Shown in pieces: positions 1 through 9,964 of a stretch of 64,000 bases of DNA; positions within the stretch are counted from its first letter, which is position 1; each line of letters starts with the position of its first letter. The translations under genes were made by a program, and so were the position numbers. The notes below the pieces were generated by a model, which was not told the origin of the DNA, did no database searches, and was given only the letters and a program-made list of their open reading frames with translations. The stretch is from Phymorhynchus buccinoides. Taxonomy: Eukaryota > Mollusca > Gastropoda > Neogastropoda > Raphitomidae. The stretch lies in the NCBI GenBank assembly GCA_017654935.2, contig CM065710.1, forward strand, positions 6,578,220 to 6,642,219. The letters are read 5' to 3'.

Positions 1-480
1 CTGGCGTTGTTATATTGAACATCTTATAAGTAAAGTTCGACAAAGATTAAACTTTTTGAAAATAGTTAGTGCTCAATCGTGGGGTCAAGATACTCAAACA
101 CTCTTACATCTTGCTACTAGTCTGGTTCGATCAAAATTAACGTACGGACAAGAAGTTTATGTTTCGGCTCCCCATACAAAGCATAGACAGTAAGGCCGTT
201 AAGTTAGCACTTGGTGTACCAGCGCACACAGATACATTCAAAACGTACAGATAAGCTAATTTGTTATCACTTGATGATCAACGTAAGCTGGCTACAGCCA
301 AGTATGTGACTAGAAGTCTCTCAGTGTCTAATTCAGTGACTAGTGACATTTTTCTTGATTCAAAACAAGATTTTCCTAAGATGGCTAAAAATATTTCTTA
401 CCTTCTTACCTGTTTTTCTCTGAAACCATCCCTGCACCGTGTTACACCACCACAGAAAATGTGAAGCTTTTCTGTCAAGC
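1..480 (+). pseudogene. I-like LINE fragment (RT thumb and downstream)
   Basis: The conceptual translation from base 1 resembles the thumb region of the I-like LINE at 4075-7790, including an LVRSKLTYGQEV block that matches LVRSRLTYGHEV there. The frame breaks near 190 and another open stretch covers 261-464. The reverse-complement partner is the 3' half of the larger fragment at 23900-25605. The upstream part lies outside the window. Confidence 0.7.
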
Positions 481-489
481 AGTTCATGA

Positions 490-1190
490 GAAACAGCCCA
501 GACATGAAATGCATAGCTAAAAGAAGAACATTTAATTTATGTCCAGGTGTCTTCTACTCAAGGTGAAACATCACTACACAAAATTTAAAGCGATTCTATC
601 AAGCAAAAGTGTGAAATATATGGCTAAATCACGAATTTATAGACCTTAACCATTTTCAAGGCCTACCCATGTGCTTGTCCTTGACCTTGATCTTGCTTGG
701 TACCCCATATTCAGAAATACCAAAAGTCAATGCACATACATACCAAGTTTGAAGTCTGTAAGTCCATTTATATGGAAGATACTGCCTCTAAGCAAAACTT
801 TGACAGGTCAGCATGGTCACAACTTTTATTTGTGACCATCTGTGTACCATGATTCACACCTACACAAAATTTGAAGCGATGTTTTTTATTGGCTGGTTGA
901 ACAAATGACTAAATATCTGATTATCTGACTGGTTGATTCATTTGTTGATTGGTCAGTTTGTGATCAGGTGATAGATTGGCTGTTTGGATGGCTGATAAGA
1001 CAATTAAATGAATGATCAATAATTGATAATAAATAGATAATGGTAAACAATAATGATGAATTAAGCGATCATCGCATAATAATGTCATGTCATATCAAAG
1101 CGTTTTCTGTCAACTTCAGGGCAGCGCCATTATCGCTATGATGCACCACTTTCTTGGGGACAGCACTTTCAAGGGTGGCTTGACAGTAAG
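490..1190. other. Non-coding stretch, nothing recognised
   Basis: This stretch is AT-rich and has no sizeable open frame. It contains a phrase of the form 'cctttgaccttgatcttgcttggtacc' type seen in invertebrate dispersed repeats and runs of 'gattg/ggttg' words at 890-1000. It is mirrored at about 23170-23880. Confidence 0.5.
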
Positions 1191-1196
1191 TCTGTG

Positions 1197-1198
1197 TC

Positions 1199-1241
<43 letters not shown>

Positions 1242-1274
1242 TCTCTCTCCTTCTCTCTCCTCTCTCTCTCCTCT

Positions 1275-1350
<76 letters not shown>

Positions 1351-1351
1351 T
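1197..1351. repeat. (TCTG)n/(TC)n microsatellite
   Basis: A short TCTG array runs into a long TC array with interruptions. The mirrored array at 23042-23166 is shorter and cleaner, so this locus differs in length between the arms. Confidence 0.95.
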
Positions 1352-2395
1352 AATTCCGGTTTATCCAACATATATCGATACAGTCAAACCGAGGAAGCCT
1401 TAGATTATTGGATACAAATATTTCGTGATGTTTATAATAAGTGACCCATTTAGAATACAACCTGTACAGAATAAACTTAAACCACCATGGATAACAGACG
1501 ATATTGATCAAGCTTCGTATCTTAGAGGTTTTTTTTACAAGGCAACCAAAGATCTGAGGGCTAGTGCGCAGCACAACCTTGTTAACACAATGAAACGTAC
1601 TGCTAAACAGAAATATGTTAGAGATATATTATTAGACAAAAACCCTAAACAAGTGTGGAAAGCTACTAATACCTTAACAAACAAAGATTACGTTAAAAAA
1701 TCAACTAAGTCAAACCTCCCCTCTCCTAACTTATTAAATCAGCACTTTGTATGAACTGCGGAAAACCTAATACACAATGATGCTTGGAAAGAAAATGCCC
1801 TAAAGCCTTTGAACGAAGTTTGTTCATCCAAAAACATACAGTATACACTATTTCTTCCACTAATAACGCTATCCGAAATACATACTGCTCTCACGCAATT
1901 GAAACAATCAGCATCAAAGGACACGGACGGACTTGATGGGATTATACTTAAACTTGCCGCCCTTGTTACTGCTGACACTCTAGCCTTCATATACAATTGA
2001 TGCATAGATAAATGTTACTTTCCAACCCAGCTTTAAAATGCCAAAATCATTCCACTTTATAAATCCGGTGATGAGAAGGACCCTTCCAACTATAGGCCAA
2101 TATCCATACTATCTATCTTGTCAAAACCCCTACAAAAACACATCCCAAAGCATCTACTACAGCACTTGTAACAGTATGATATTTTACATCTAAGGCAATC
2201 AGGGTTTAGACAGAAACACTCATGCCACACAGCTCTAGTTAACACGATTGATGAATGGCTCGATATGGATCGCTCTGGTAAGACTTGTTGGGTTTCTCAA
2301 ATACGTAAAATTCTGTGTGAAACAGGTTTCAATATTATATGGCTTCAGCAAGGTGTTGGCGATATTAATACCTTAATGCTTTTTTGTATACATGT
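1352..2395 (+). pseudogene. LINE reverse transcriptase remnant
   Basis: Broken reading frames resemble the pre-RT and RT finger regions of a CR1/L2-like LINE: PPWITDDI near 1480, a DGLDGI block near 1930, then SNYRPISILS near 2090 and QSGFRQKHSCHTAL near 2205. In-frame stops (TGA near 1752 and 2000, TAA near 2035 and 2168) and a frameshift near 1440 disable it. The palm motifs A to C are missing. The last part (about 2275-2395) reads like a different LINE-associated tail, so this may be a chimera. The reverse copy is at 22005-23035 with the same defects. Confidence 0.7.
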
Positions 2396-3047
2396 GTGAT
2401 GGGGGTGGTAAGGGGTAAGGGATTGGGATAAGGAGGAGTTGATGAGGGATAAGAATCAGGATAAGGATTGGAGGGTGTTGATCAGCACTCCACGCAGACC
2501 AGGAACATATAGAGGAAACCAGACAGTTGTTTGACTTTGTTTATTTACTAGGAATAAGACTAAGGAAGACAGTGCAGAGATTACATCCTGCAACAATACA
2601 AAATATACAAGCATAAATATAAACAAGAAATAACAATGATTAGGTATGATTGTAGGCCTTGTGCCATAGCACTCAATGTTAAACAACATGAGGTAATACA
2701 CAGTCACAGCAGTGGAAGGAGCTCACTTTATGACTTAAATGGCATGATTAAACTGACACTGACACAAGCCTAGCTGGGTTTGGAAACATAACATAGGTCG
2801 GTTTTACCTGACCCTATGCTATATAAGTAAAGGTAATAGTTGTATTTGATTTTGTTCTGGAAATATTTGAAGCACTGTTTTGTTGATCATCATTTCGCTA
2901 TGAACGGTTTTTGTTATTGCATATGGTCTAATCATATGATTACCCTTATTAATACGCCCATTACACGTCCTCCCTTTCACCCGTTCGTCATTCCCATTTG
3001 TACTGTGGCCCAAGGCCGAATCACACATAAAAACATTTCAATGTTCA
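2396..3047. other. Non-coding stretch
   Basis: I see no gene. Short open frames (2456-2707 minus, 2819-3028 minus) have no recognisable domain and recur only because the arm is duplicated. Confidence 0.4.
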
Positions 3048-3051
3048 GTGT

Positions 3052-3139
<88 letters not shown>
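3048..3139. repeat. (CT)n microsatellite
   Basis: About 90 bases of nearly pure CT. The reverse partner is the GA array at 21256-21337. Confidence 0.97.
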
Positions 3140-3141
<2 letters not shown>

Positions 3142-3236
3142 GAACTATCTGAAGGGGAGGGCCTTTGGAGCTGCTTCCCACAATGACTTTTTGGGCTGCT
3201 ATGACTGAGGTAACAGAGTGTGATGTTGTGCTGTGT

Positions 3237-3237
<1 letters not shown>

Positions 3238-3270
<33 letters not shown>

Positions 3271-3290
3271 TTAATGATAATAATAATTTA
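3238..3290. repeat. (AAT)n microsatellite
   Basis: An imperfect AAT/TAA array, mirrored at 21110-21164 with altered units. Confidence 0.9.
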
Positions 3291-3371
3291 AGCAAACAAA
3301 AAAACAAAAATAAAATAAAAACAAAGGAACACACAATTTCACAATTATTATTGTTATTATTATGTTTATAG

Positions 3372-3602
3372 TAGTAGTAGTAGTAGAAGAAGTAAATTGT
3401 AGTGGAAATAGTGGGTTTTTAATTTTTAAAATCAAATTATGTTTGTTTATTTAGATCGTTTGATTTTCTGTTTTGCTTGTTCTTATTACTGATGTTGATG
3501 CTCTGCCTACCATGTCACTGTTGTATCTTTGCTACTGTATGTTGTTTCTGATGATGATTGTTTTATGTTTCAATATTCGTTTATATTATTAATTATATGT
3601 TG
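3372..3602. repeat. ~230-bp dispersed repeat R, copy 1
   Basis: The block ending in a 'gatgttgatgctctgcctac' phrase and an AT-rich tail recurs in direct orientation at 9188-9432 and inverted at 20790-21012. In all three copies a TAG/CTA trinucleotide array lies next to it. No coding capacity is seen. Confidence 0.75.
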
Positions 3603-3603
3603 C

Positions 3604-3689
<86 letters not shown>

Positions 3690-3700
3690 AAGTAGTAGTT
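3604..3700. repeat. (TAG)n trinucleotide array
   Basis: About 30 TAG units with one ATT interruption and a short AGA end. The right-arm partner at 20701-20790 lacks that interruption. Confidence 0.95.
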
Positions 3701-3895
3701 GTGATGGTGTGGTGTGGAGGCGTGAAGGGTGCAGGGACAGACAGGAGTGCAGGAAGAATATGACAGGAAACAGCTGGCAGCAAACGGCAAACAGCAACAG
3801 GCAGTCAAGGCTGACACAGGTCCCTCTCTCTCTTTATTTCTTCTCTCTCCAACGAGTCTCAAAACCAGACTAACCAAATTGAATGAATGAATGAA

Positions 3896-4030
3896 CAATG
3901 GTGTTTTACGTTCTCTCGGTCATAGACACATATGGGACATTTGTAAATACAAAGATGGTGGGAACAATACTGGCTGCAATGCCCGGAGGCAGTGCAACAC
4001 CAGTAAAGTCCTGAGTTTTTAAACAATATA
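3896..4030 (-). repeat. SINE-like dispersed repeat, copy 1
   Basis: On the plus strand it begins with 'gttttacgttctctcggtca' and continues through 'acatatgggacatttgtaaa' to 'agtaaagtcctgagttttt'. Related copies lie at 20370-20510, 37945-38110, 38608-38785, 53905-54065, 54565-54745 and, diverged, 63716-63830. Read on the minus strand it ends in a GAGGACGTAAAAC tail similar to the 3' end of the I-like LINE next to it, as expected if the LINE mobilised it. No tRNA-like promoter was identified, so the SINE label is tentative. Confidence 0.6.
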
Positions 4031-4152
4031 GATATGTGCAGCGGTAACCATGCTGTATGAGACTAACCAAATTTTGGTTGGTTGGTAGTGGAAGGTTTAA
4101 CGTCCTCATAGCCGAGGCTCTTAGGGACAAGTTTTGCTGGTGCTGAGTCGGT

Positions 4153-4560
4153 TTAGGCAGGGTCCGCGGAGCGGTTGATGATCTGGAGGTGGAGGGTCTG
4201 GGATGAGTTGGTGGAAGGCGCTGGGCGTCGTCGTGGTGGTGGTTGACATCTTGGTGGTAGGTTACAGGGGCGGAAGTCTCTTCTTTTTTTTTTTCTTTTT
4301 TTAAACCATTCTTCCAGTCCTGAGACCAGTAGTGCTTCGGTCAGCAACCTCATTGGTGTGGTTCCGAGGGAGGGGTGAGGAAGCAGGAAATCTTGAAGTT
4401 TTAGTTTGTGTAGTTTACGGTACTGCCTGATGGAGTCCATGCTGTCTGGTAGGGCTGGGCAGTCGCTGAGGGCATGGCTGAGGGAGGCTGGCGTGCCACA
4501 TGGGCAGTTCAGGTTCAGGAGGACATGTCGGTGGAATCCTGTCCGTATTCTGCAGAGTAT
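4153..4560 (-). pseudogene. LINE C-terminal zinc-knuckle region (left copy)
   Basis: After the RNase H frame ends at 4573, another frame continues with a LNCPCGTPASLSHALSDCP segment, the CPCG...H...C pattern common at the C-terminus of RNase H-bearing LINEs, then a basic tail reaching 4153. A frameshift near 4570 separates it from the main protein. The right copy is about 19840-20247. Confidence 0.7.
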
Positions 4561-4572
4561 TTGTTGGTGGCG

Positions 4573-6237
4573 TCAGGGGAGTCGTAGTGGATATGAAGTT
4601 GTTGTTTTTTGTCTTGGGATGAAGATCCATCCATGTTCAGCGCAGCGCTTCTTCATGGTGTCGTTTCTGATGGCGTTACTGGCCTCTTTTAGTTTGCAGA
4701 CGGTTTCTGCGAGGGACAGGCCAAGGTCGGTGGTTTCTCCGGTGTCGGGGGCGGTTGTTGCTGCTTTGTCAGCCAGTTCGTTGCCGTAGATTCCACAGTG
4801 TGAGGGGAGCCAGAGTAGGGTTAACTCTGTCCCTTTTAGTTGAATCTGGTGGGCCAGGGTCAGAGTTTCTTGCTGGAGTTCTTTTCGGTTGATTTTGTGT
4901 CCTGAAGCGAGGGCTTGGAGGGATGATTTGGAGTCGGTGAGGATCACAGCTGCCCTGGGTGGGGGATTTATGTTGTTGACGTAGTGGCAGGCTTGGAGGA
5001 TGGCGTACATTTCTGCTGTGAAGATGCTGACACCACGGTTGAAGCTGTACTTTTCAGTAGCGTTGTGGTCGGGGATGACCATGGCGCAGCCAGCTTTGCC
5101 ATCGTCTTGGATGGAGCCATCAGTGTAGATTTGGAGGTGGTTGGAGTAGCAGGTGTCGATCGTTTCTTTGGCGATGGTGGCCAGGTAGAGGGGGTTGTCC
5201 TTTTTTGTTGTCGTGGTCCCATAATCTGTGATGATTTTGGGTTTGAGGAGTTCCCAGGGGGGTAGCATGGTTGGCTGAGTTGGTATGATGTCATCGGGTT
5301 GGATGTTGGCCCTTTGCCAGATGGGTTTGGTGTGGTTTTCCAATGGCGTCATTTTCCGGTGAAGTTTTGGGTTGGTCCTTTTGAGGTGTCGTTGTCTGGC
5401 CATGTCTTTGGTAGTCTGGTTGTGGAGGGCAGTTTTGACGTTGTTGTCGCTAGTTGTGACTCTGGCCTCGAAGTTGGCTCCTTGATTTAGGCATTCATCC
5501 CGGAGGGGAAGCCAGCCGGCCTCTTGGTACACCAGGTCGTTGACAGCTGCGGGGTGGACGTCCATGGCGTGTTCAGGTCTTTGTAGTAGTTTCCATTGGT
5601 TGTCGCTGGCGTTGAGAAGGACTTCATGCCCGTAGGTTAGACGGGAGCGGACAAGGGCGCCTGTGAGGTGGATTAGGCTTTCTGGAGTGGCCCAGGGTTC
5701 TTTCTTCAGGGTTTTGATGAGGCCGACAGCTCTCATGGCTTTTGATCTTTGACGGTTGATGTGACGACTCCAGTTCAGGCCTTGGGTGATGGTGATTCCC
5801 AGGAATTTTGCCTTCTTGCTGGGTTTGATGGTGTGGTCTCCGAGTTTGATGCTGTAGTGGTTGCGTAGGTAGTTGGTTCTGGTGAAGACTAGGTGTGTCG
5901 TCTTTTCTGGTGATAATTGGAATCCGTTGTTGGTCATGTAGGTCTTGATCCGGTTGATGAGGTTTTGGTACCATGCCATCTGACGAGAGTGGTGTGGCTC
6001 GGAGACGTTTAGCCAGAGGGCAAGGTCATCGGCGAAGAGTGAGACAGTTGGTACTTTGCTTGGACCGAAGTTTTCCGTTGTCTTTAGGATGTCGTATAGA
6101 ATGATGGTGAAGAGGGCTGGGGCAATAACGCTGCCTTGTGGTACACCCATGTCGAGGGTGTGGGTGGTGGAGAGGGAGGAGCTGACCTTTACTACCATCT
6201 TTCTGGAGTCCAGGAAGGTGGCGATGAAGGCGTACAT
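4573..6237 (-). pseudogene. LINE reverse transcriptase motifs B-C, thumb and RNase H (left copy)
   Basis: The 554-residue frame begins just after the TGA stop. It has RT motif B (MGVPQGSVIAPALF), motif C (FADDLALW, the metal-binding aspartates), the thumb (LVRSRLTYGHEV) and an RNase H domain near residues 360-490 (YTDGS, FTAEMYA, LTDSKSS, GNELADKAA), where all four acidic positions can be seen. It would copy LINE RNA at the target and degrade the RNA strand. It is readable on its own but lacks motif A, so it is probably inactive. Confidence 0.88.
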
Positions 6238-6240
6238 CCG

Positions 6241-6681
6241 TCAAGAGATGCCAATGGCGCTGAGTTTGTCAAGGAGTTTGGCGTGCCACACTGTATCAAA
6301 TGCTTTTTTTATGTCAAAAAAGGTCGCCACGGTGGTTCTGTTCTTTTGTTTTGTCCATTTTTTGGTGTCCTCGAGTAGGTGGACGACGTGTTCGGTGCAC
6401 TGCCTTCCCCGTCTGAAACCAGCTTGGCAGGTTGGGATCGTCTGGTTTTGGTCGAGGAAGAATTCCAGTCTCCGTTTGGTGATGTGTTCGTAGATCTTTC
6501 CCAGGTGGGGCGTTAGGGCAATTGGACGGTAGCTGTCTGGTAGGTGGTGTGGTTTTCCGTCCTTGGGGATTGCAACAACAGCGGCAGTTTTCCAGGCGGT
6601 GGGGATGATGCCCTTGTCCGAGCATGTCTGGTAGAAGTTGGTAAGGACTTGTAGCATGGGCGGTGGGAGGTGCCGGATCAT
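6241..6681 (-). pseudogene. LINE reverse transcriptase, fingers and motif A (left copy)
   Basis: The 146-residue frame includes AVVAIPKDGKPHHLPDSYRP, the AGFRRGRQCTEH block and motif A (FFDIKKAFDTVW). It ends at TGA immediately before RMYAF, where the next frame continues without a shift. The same stop is present in the right-arm copy, so it predates the arm duplication. The linker to the endonuclease, about 6682-7187, is also broken by a frameshift. Confidence 0.85.
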
Positions 6682-7187
6682 GTTGTAGGAGATCGGGTCC
6701 GTGCCTGTTGCTTTGGTGACTGACTTTAGCCCAGTTATGATTGACTTTAGTTCGTCGATGGAGATATCGTTGTTGATGGAGGCAGAGTTGTCTGGGGCTG
6801 GTGTGGTGAAGTTGGCCTCTGCCTCTCTGCGTTGTTGTTGTAGTTCTGGTGGTAGATGCCTGGTTTGGCTGGCTTTGGCGAAGGTATCAGCTAGGGCTTC
6901 TGCCTTTTCTTTAGCGTCTTTTGTTAGTTGGCCGTTGATTAGGAGTTGTGGCGTCTTTTCTTGCGGAGTTGATTGACTTTTTTCCAGATTTTGGAGCCGT
7001 CCTGTGTGCCGCGGATTTCTTCTCTGCAGAATTGTTCCCAGTGGTCTTTCATGGCAGTTACGGAGAGCTCCTTGAAGTCATTTGAAGCTTCACGAAGGGC
7101 TTCTTGGTTGGGCTCTGATTGGTTCTTCTTGCAGTTGCACAGCAGGCGTTGTTTCTTTTGCTTGGCTTTTAAGCAGTCTTCAGTCCA

Positions 7188-7727
7188 TCAGGCGTCGGAG
7201 TGTTGGTGAGGAAGGTTGTTGCTTGGCGTTTTCTTTGGAATGGTTGCATCGGCTGCCATCAGGATCATCGTTCGGATGTTGCTGTAGTAGGTCTCGATGT
7301 CCGGGTGTGTGGGGTCGATGGTATTACAGGTCATGGACAGGTGACGGGCGAAGTTGTCCCAGTCGGCCTTGTGAAGTTGGTATTTTGGTTCCATGTCAAA
7401 GTCGGTCGGGGTTGGGTCTGCGCTATTCAGGACCAGATGCAGTGGGAGATGGTCCGATTGAAGGTGGTGTGTGCCCGTTGTCCATTTCGCATCGTGGTAG
7501 AGGTCCGGGGTGATGAGGGTTAGGTTGATGGCTGTGTTACGTTGACCAGGACTCTGTCCAAGTCTAGTGAAGGAGCCGTCATTTAAGATGATCAGGTTTG
7601 AATCGGTGATGACGTCTGCAAGTTGTTGTTCTTGTTGAGGGGTTTGACTGGTGTCCCAGAGGGAGTGACTGCTGTTGAAGTCTCCCCTGACTATCCAGCT
7701 GCTGCCATCAGAGCCCAGGTCCTTCAT
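7188..7727 (-). pseudogene. LINE endonuclease domain, C-terminal part (left copy)
   Basis: The 179-residue frame holds the GDFN motif near its N-terminus, an ILNDGSFTR block, and SDHLP close to the expected catalytic SDH. These are features of AP-endonuclease-like LINE nucleases that nick the target. The N-terminal half of the domain is missing. The frame ends at a TGA followed directly by WTEDC; related LINEs read W-W-x-E-E-C here, so the TGA probably replaces TGG. Confidence 0.8.
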
Positions 7728-7790
7728 CTAGGTTAGGTCATTGGGTTGGTTGCAGCCATTTGGGAAGTAGAGGTTGAGGAGATGGATGTT

Positions 7791-9093
7791 CCTGTTTTTC
7801 GTGGGTATGGACCAAATTGAGAAAATAATGCTTTACGCCCTCTTCGGCCTTTCGGCCATGTGGGGCATTGAGATTTTACTTGGGGATGTAAATTCCTTAT
7901 GGACCAAATTTTGCCCCAAGCCCGGACCGCAAAGACAACAGCATCTTTCGGCGATCGGCTCCTCGAGAGCCTGTCGCCACCAGATTTTGTGTTTGTTACT
8001 ACACCTTTTAAGTGTGTTGTCTCTACGGTCGTCATACATAACAAGACATGTTGTATATGGTTGGAAAGCTTGAAAAACACAGAATAGCATGGTATTCATC
8101 AATAGTCGGGAATTTCTCTTTTAAAGGAAATATTTGCGATTAAAGTGCAAACTAGGAGCCAACTTTTACAGGCTCAAACGATAGTTTTATAAAATAAATA
8201 AATTTATAACTGCTTCACAAATCAAAACAACAAAATAATAATTAAAAAAATACGATACGCCAACTTTCATTCGCATAAATTTCAAGTCCCAATTCAATCT
8301 ATAAGGTTTCTAATTTGTGTCCTGAAATTCGATAGAAAACAAGTCGAATTTCATATTTTAGGCTCCATATTAAATCGTAAAATATTATAAATCTATAAGG
8401 TCCAAAATCATTTTGAATACACAAAGCTAGTTTCCTTAGTTGTTAGAACGAAAACATATGTGCAAATCAAAATAAAATTGCTTAATTTAGAAAATCATTA
8501 TTTCGATTCGAAAGGCAGTTGAACCGGTGCGCGCGCGCGCACATGGTGCAAAGAGCCATAGAAGATTCTTGAATCGCTAGAACCCGTTAGGACTGTATTC
8601 ATTTTGCGGTGCTACAAGTCTATACGGAAAAGACCCATAGCATGCCGTACATGAAACGAAAGGGGATATATTATAAATTTAGGTCGCGTAAATAGAAATT
8701 CAAACATTTGATTACATTTTGAATAAGAATAGAAAACATGCGAAACGACCTGGAATATTTTGAACTGGTTGTTAATTTTACCGATCACAAAATCTTACAT
8801 TGTCAGGCTATGCGAGCATTTCAATTAATACAAATGTATGGAATAAAATCTATGATTTTTCCTGGTTCCAACCATATGCATCTTATATCAATACAAACTT
8901 CAATTAGTCAAAAATATAATAAAATACAATTTAATTAAAATAAATCTCAACAAGGGAGTTAACTTGGGCAGATAACTCCAATAGCAAAAATTGTCGTCTG
9001 CTACGAGTAGCCCAATAGCAAAAATTGTCGTCTGCTACGAGTAAGCGTAAAGAGCAATAGGCCTAGTAGCTGTGCGAGCACATTGGCTACAAC
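7791..9093. other. Inner left arm, AT-rich non-coding
   Basis: At 7815-7990 there is a dispersed motif (acgccctcttcggcctttcg) also found near 37590, 38205, 53550, 54155 and 16540. The rest is AT-rich, with a short alternating GC run at 8529-8542 and a duplicated 33-bp word at about 8976-9042. This section pairs with 15374-16600, and beyond about 8030 the pairing is noticeably more diverged. No gene is seen. Confidence 0.6.

Positions 9094-9146
<53 letters not shown>
9094..9146. repeat. (TAG)n trinucleotide array
   Basis: About 17 TAG units directly upstream of the second copy of repeat R. Confidence 0.95.
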
Positions 9147-9187
9147 TAGTAGTGTGTGGGTGGCGATGGTGGTAGTAGTAGTAGGTA

Positions 9188-9432
9188 GGAGTGGTAATGG
9201 TAATATGAGAAGTAATTTGTGGTGGAAGTAGTGTTGGGTTTTGGGGGGTTCTTTTTTTATGTTTGTTTAAATATGTTTGTTTATTCTCTGTTTGGTGTTT
9301 CTGTTTTGCTTGTTTCTTATTAAATGATGTTGATGCTCTGCCTACCATGTCACTGTCGTATTTCTGCTACTGTTTGCTGTTTTTGTTGACGATTTTTCTG
9401 TGTCTCAATGTTGGTTTATAGTATTAGTTATA
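9188..9432. repeat. ~230-bp dispersed repeat R, copy 2
   Basis: Diverged direct repeat of 3372-3602, sharing the 'gatgttgatgctctgcctac' phrase and the AT-rich tail. The DIRS element begins directly after it, which suggests insertion at the edge of this repeat. Confidence 0.7.
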
Positions 9433-9455
9433 TCTCCTCGTATGCTGATTGGTCA

Positions 9456-9514
9456 GAGGCATACACACTCTGACCAAGTGAAAACGTGAGATGCGCGCCC
9501 GCCGGATTAGCCAG
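9456..9514 (+). repeat. DIRS left inverted terminal repeat
   Basis: It starts gaggcatacacactctgacc and ends in tagccag. The reverse complement is at 14094-14152 with a few mismatches. The word tatgctgattggtca just outside it recurs in direct orientation at about 14231-14246. Confidence 0.85.
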
Positions 9515-9607
9515 TTCGCGCCAGGATTCCGGAGGTGCCAGACACAGCCAGAAGTGCTCCGTAGAATATAAGTTTTCTGTTTTAGTTATTGTCCCATCCT
9601 AAGTTGT

Positions 9608-9737
9608 TTAAAGACCCCCCACGTCACGTGTCACATTCCCTCTTATGCTTGGAAGATTTTTTAAGATTTCTTACCAGCTATAAGAGGGAAAACACGTGAA
9701 AACCTTGATTTTGACACGTGACGTGGTGGGTCTTTAA
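9608..9737. mobile_element. 130-bp hairpin MITE inside the DIRS leader, TTAA flanks
   Basis: The left end, TTAA-AGACCCCCCACGTCACG, is the imperfect reverse complement of the right end, CGTGGTGGGTCT-TTAA. A second inverted block pairs ccctcttat with ataagaggg. Three CACGTG hexamers fall within it. The TTAA flanks could be a piggyBac-type target duplication, but the ends are not typical of that family. Confidence 0.55.
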
Positions 9738-9964
9738 GCTTGTAAAAATGGTCTAAATTCTATGTGTGTGTGTTTGTGACGTTTCTACTCGTCGGAAATC
9801 AGGTCAGTGTTTTCATTTCACATTTCAAGAGACTGCTTTATTCATTACCATCGTTTGACTCGTGCTGGGAATCTAAATTGGCCGGTCGGCTCTTCTCAGA
9901 AGCCTACTGAACTAATAACCGGTCGACCCTATTCAGCGGTCAATTTCGTGGCTCTACCAGAAGC

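Larger units (their letters stand above)
4075..7790 (-). mobile_element. I/Nimbus-like non-LTR retrotransposon, 5'-truncated (left copy)
   Basis: A LINE read on the minus strand, in the order: C-terminal part of an AP-type endonuclease, reverse transcriptase, RNase H, and a C-terminal CPCG zinc-knuckle region. The RNase H places it in the I group (I/Nimbus-like), which is known from molluscs; the exact clade needs a tree. The 5' end is cut inside the endonuclease near 7790. Two in-frame TGA codons and a frameshift in the linker prevent translation as one protein. The 3' end near 4075 has a GAGGACGTTAAAC motif. The right-arm copy is 16612-20325. Confidence 0.88.
1..9009. repeat. Left arm of ~9-kb inverted repeat
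   Basis: The sequence recurs in reverse complement at 15374-24363. Paired positions sum to about 24364 at the outer end and 24383-24401 further in, so the arms are collinear with only small indels. From the outer end to about 8030 the arms look about 98-99% identical by eye; the two LINE proteins of 554 residues differ at 8 positions. From about 8030 to 9009 identity falls to roughly 92%. The outer end is the window edge, so the arm may continue to the left. Confidence 0.95.

Noticed and set aside
1087..1403. Ser/Leu- and Arg/Glu-rich open frames over CT/GA arrays (also 2840-3208, 14223-14470, 21019-21351, 22946-23277, 47073-47331)
   Set aside because: They are translations of microsatellites, open in several frames at once.
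3529..3898. Poly-Ser, poly-Leu, poly-Thr and poly-Tyr frames (also 9001-9348, 20501-20864)
   Set aside because: Products of TAG/CTA trinucleotide arrays; no conserved flanking protein.
5299..7513. Plus-strand open frames over the left LINE (and minus-strand frames over the right LINE)
   Set aside because: Antisense shadows of the RT, RNase H and endonuclease frames.
7833..8102. Cys-rich 89-codon frame present in both arms
   Set aside because: It spans a dispersed repeat motif and the diverged inner arm; substitutions between arms show no bias towards silent sites.
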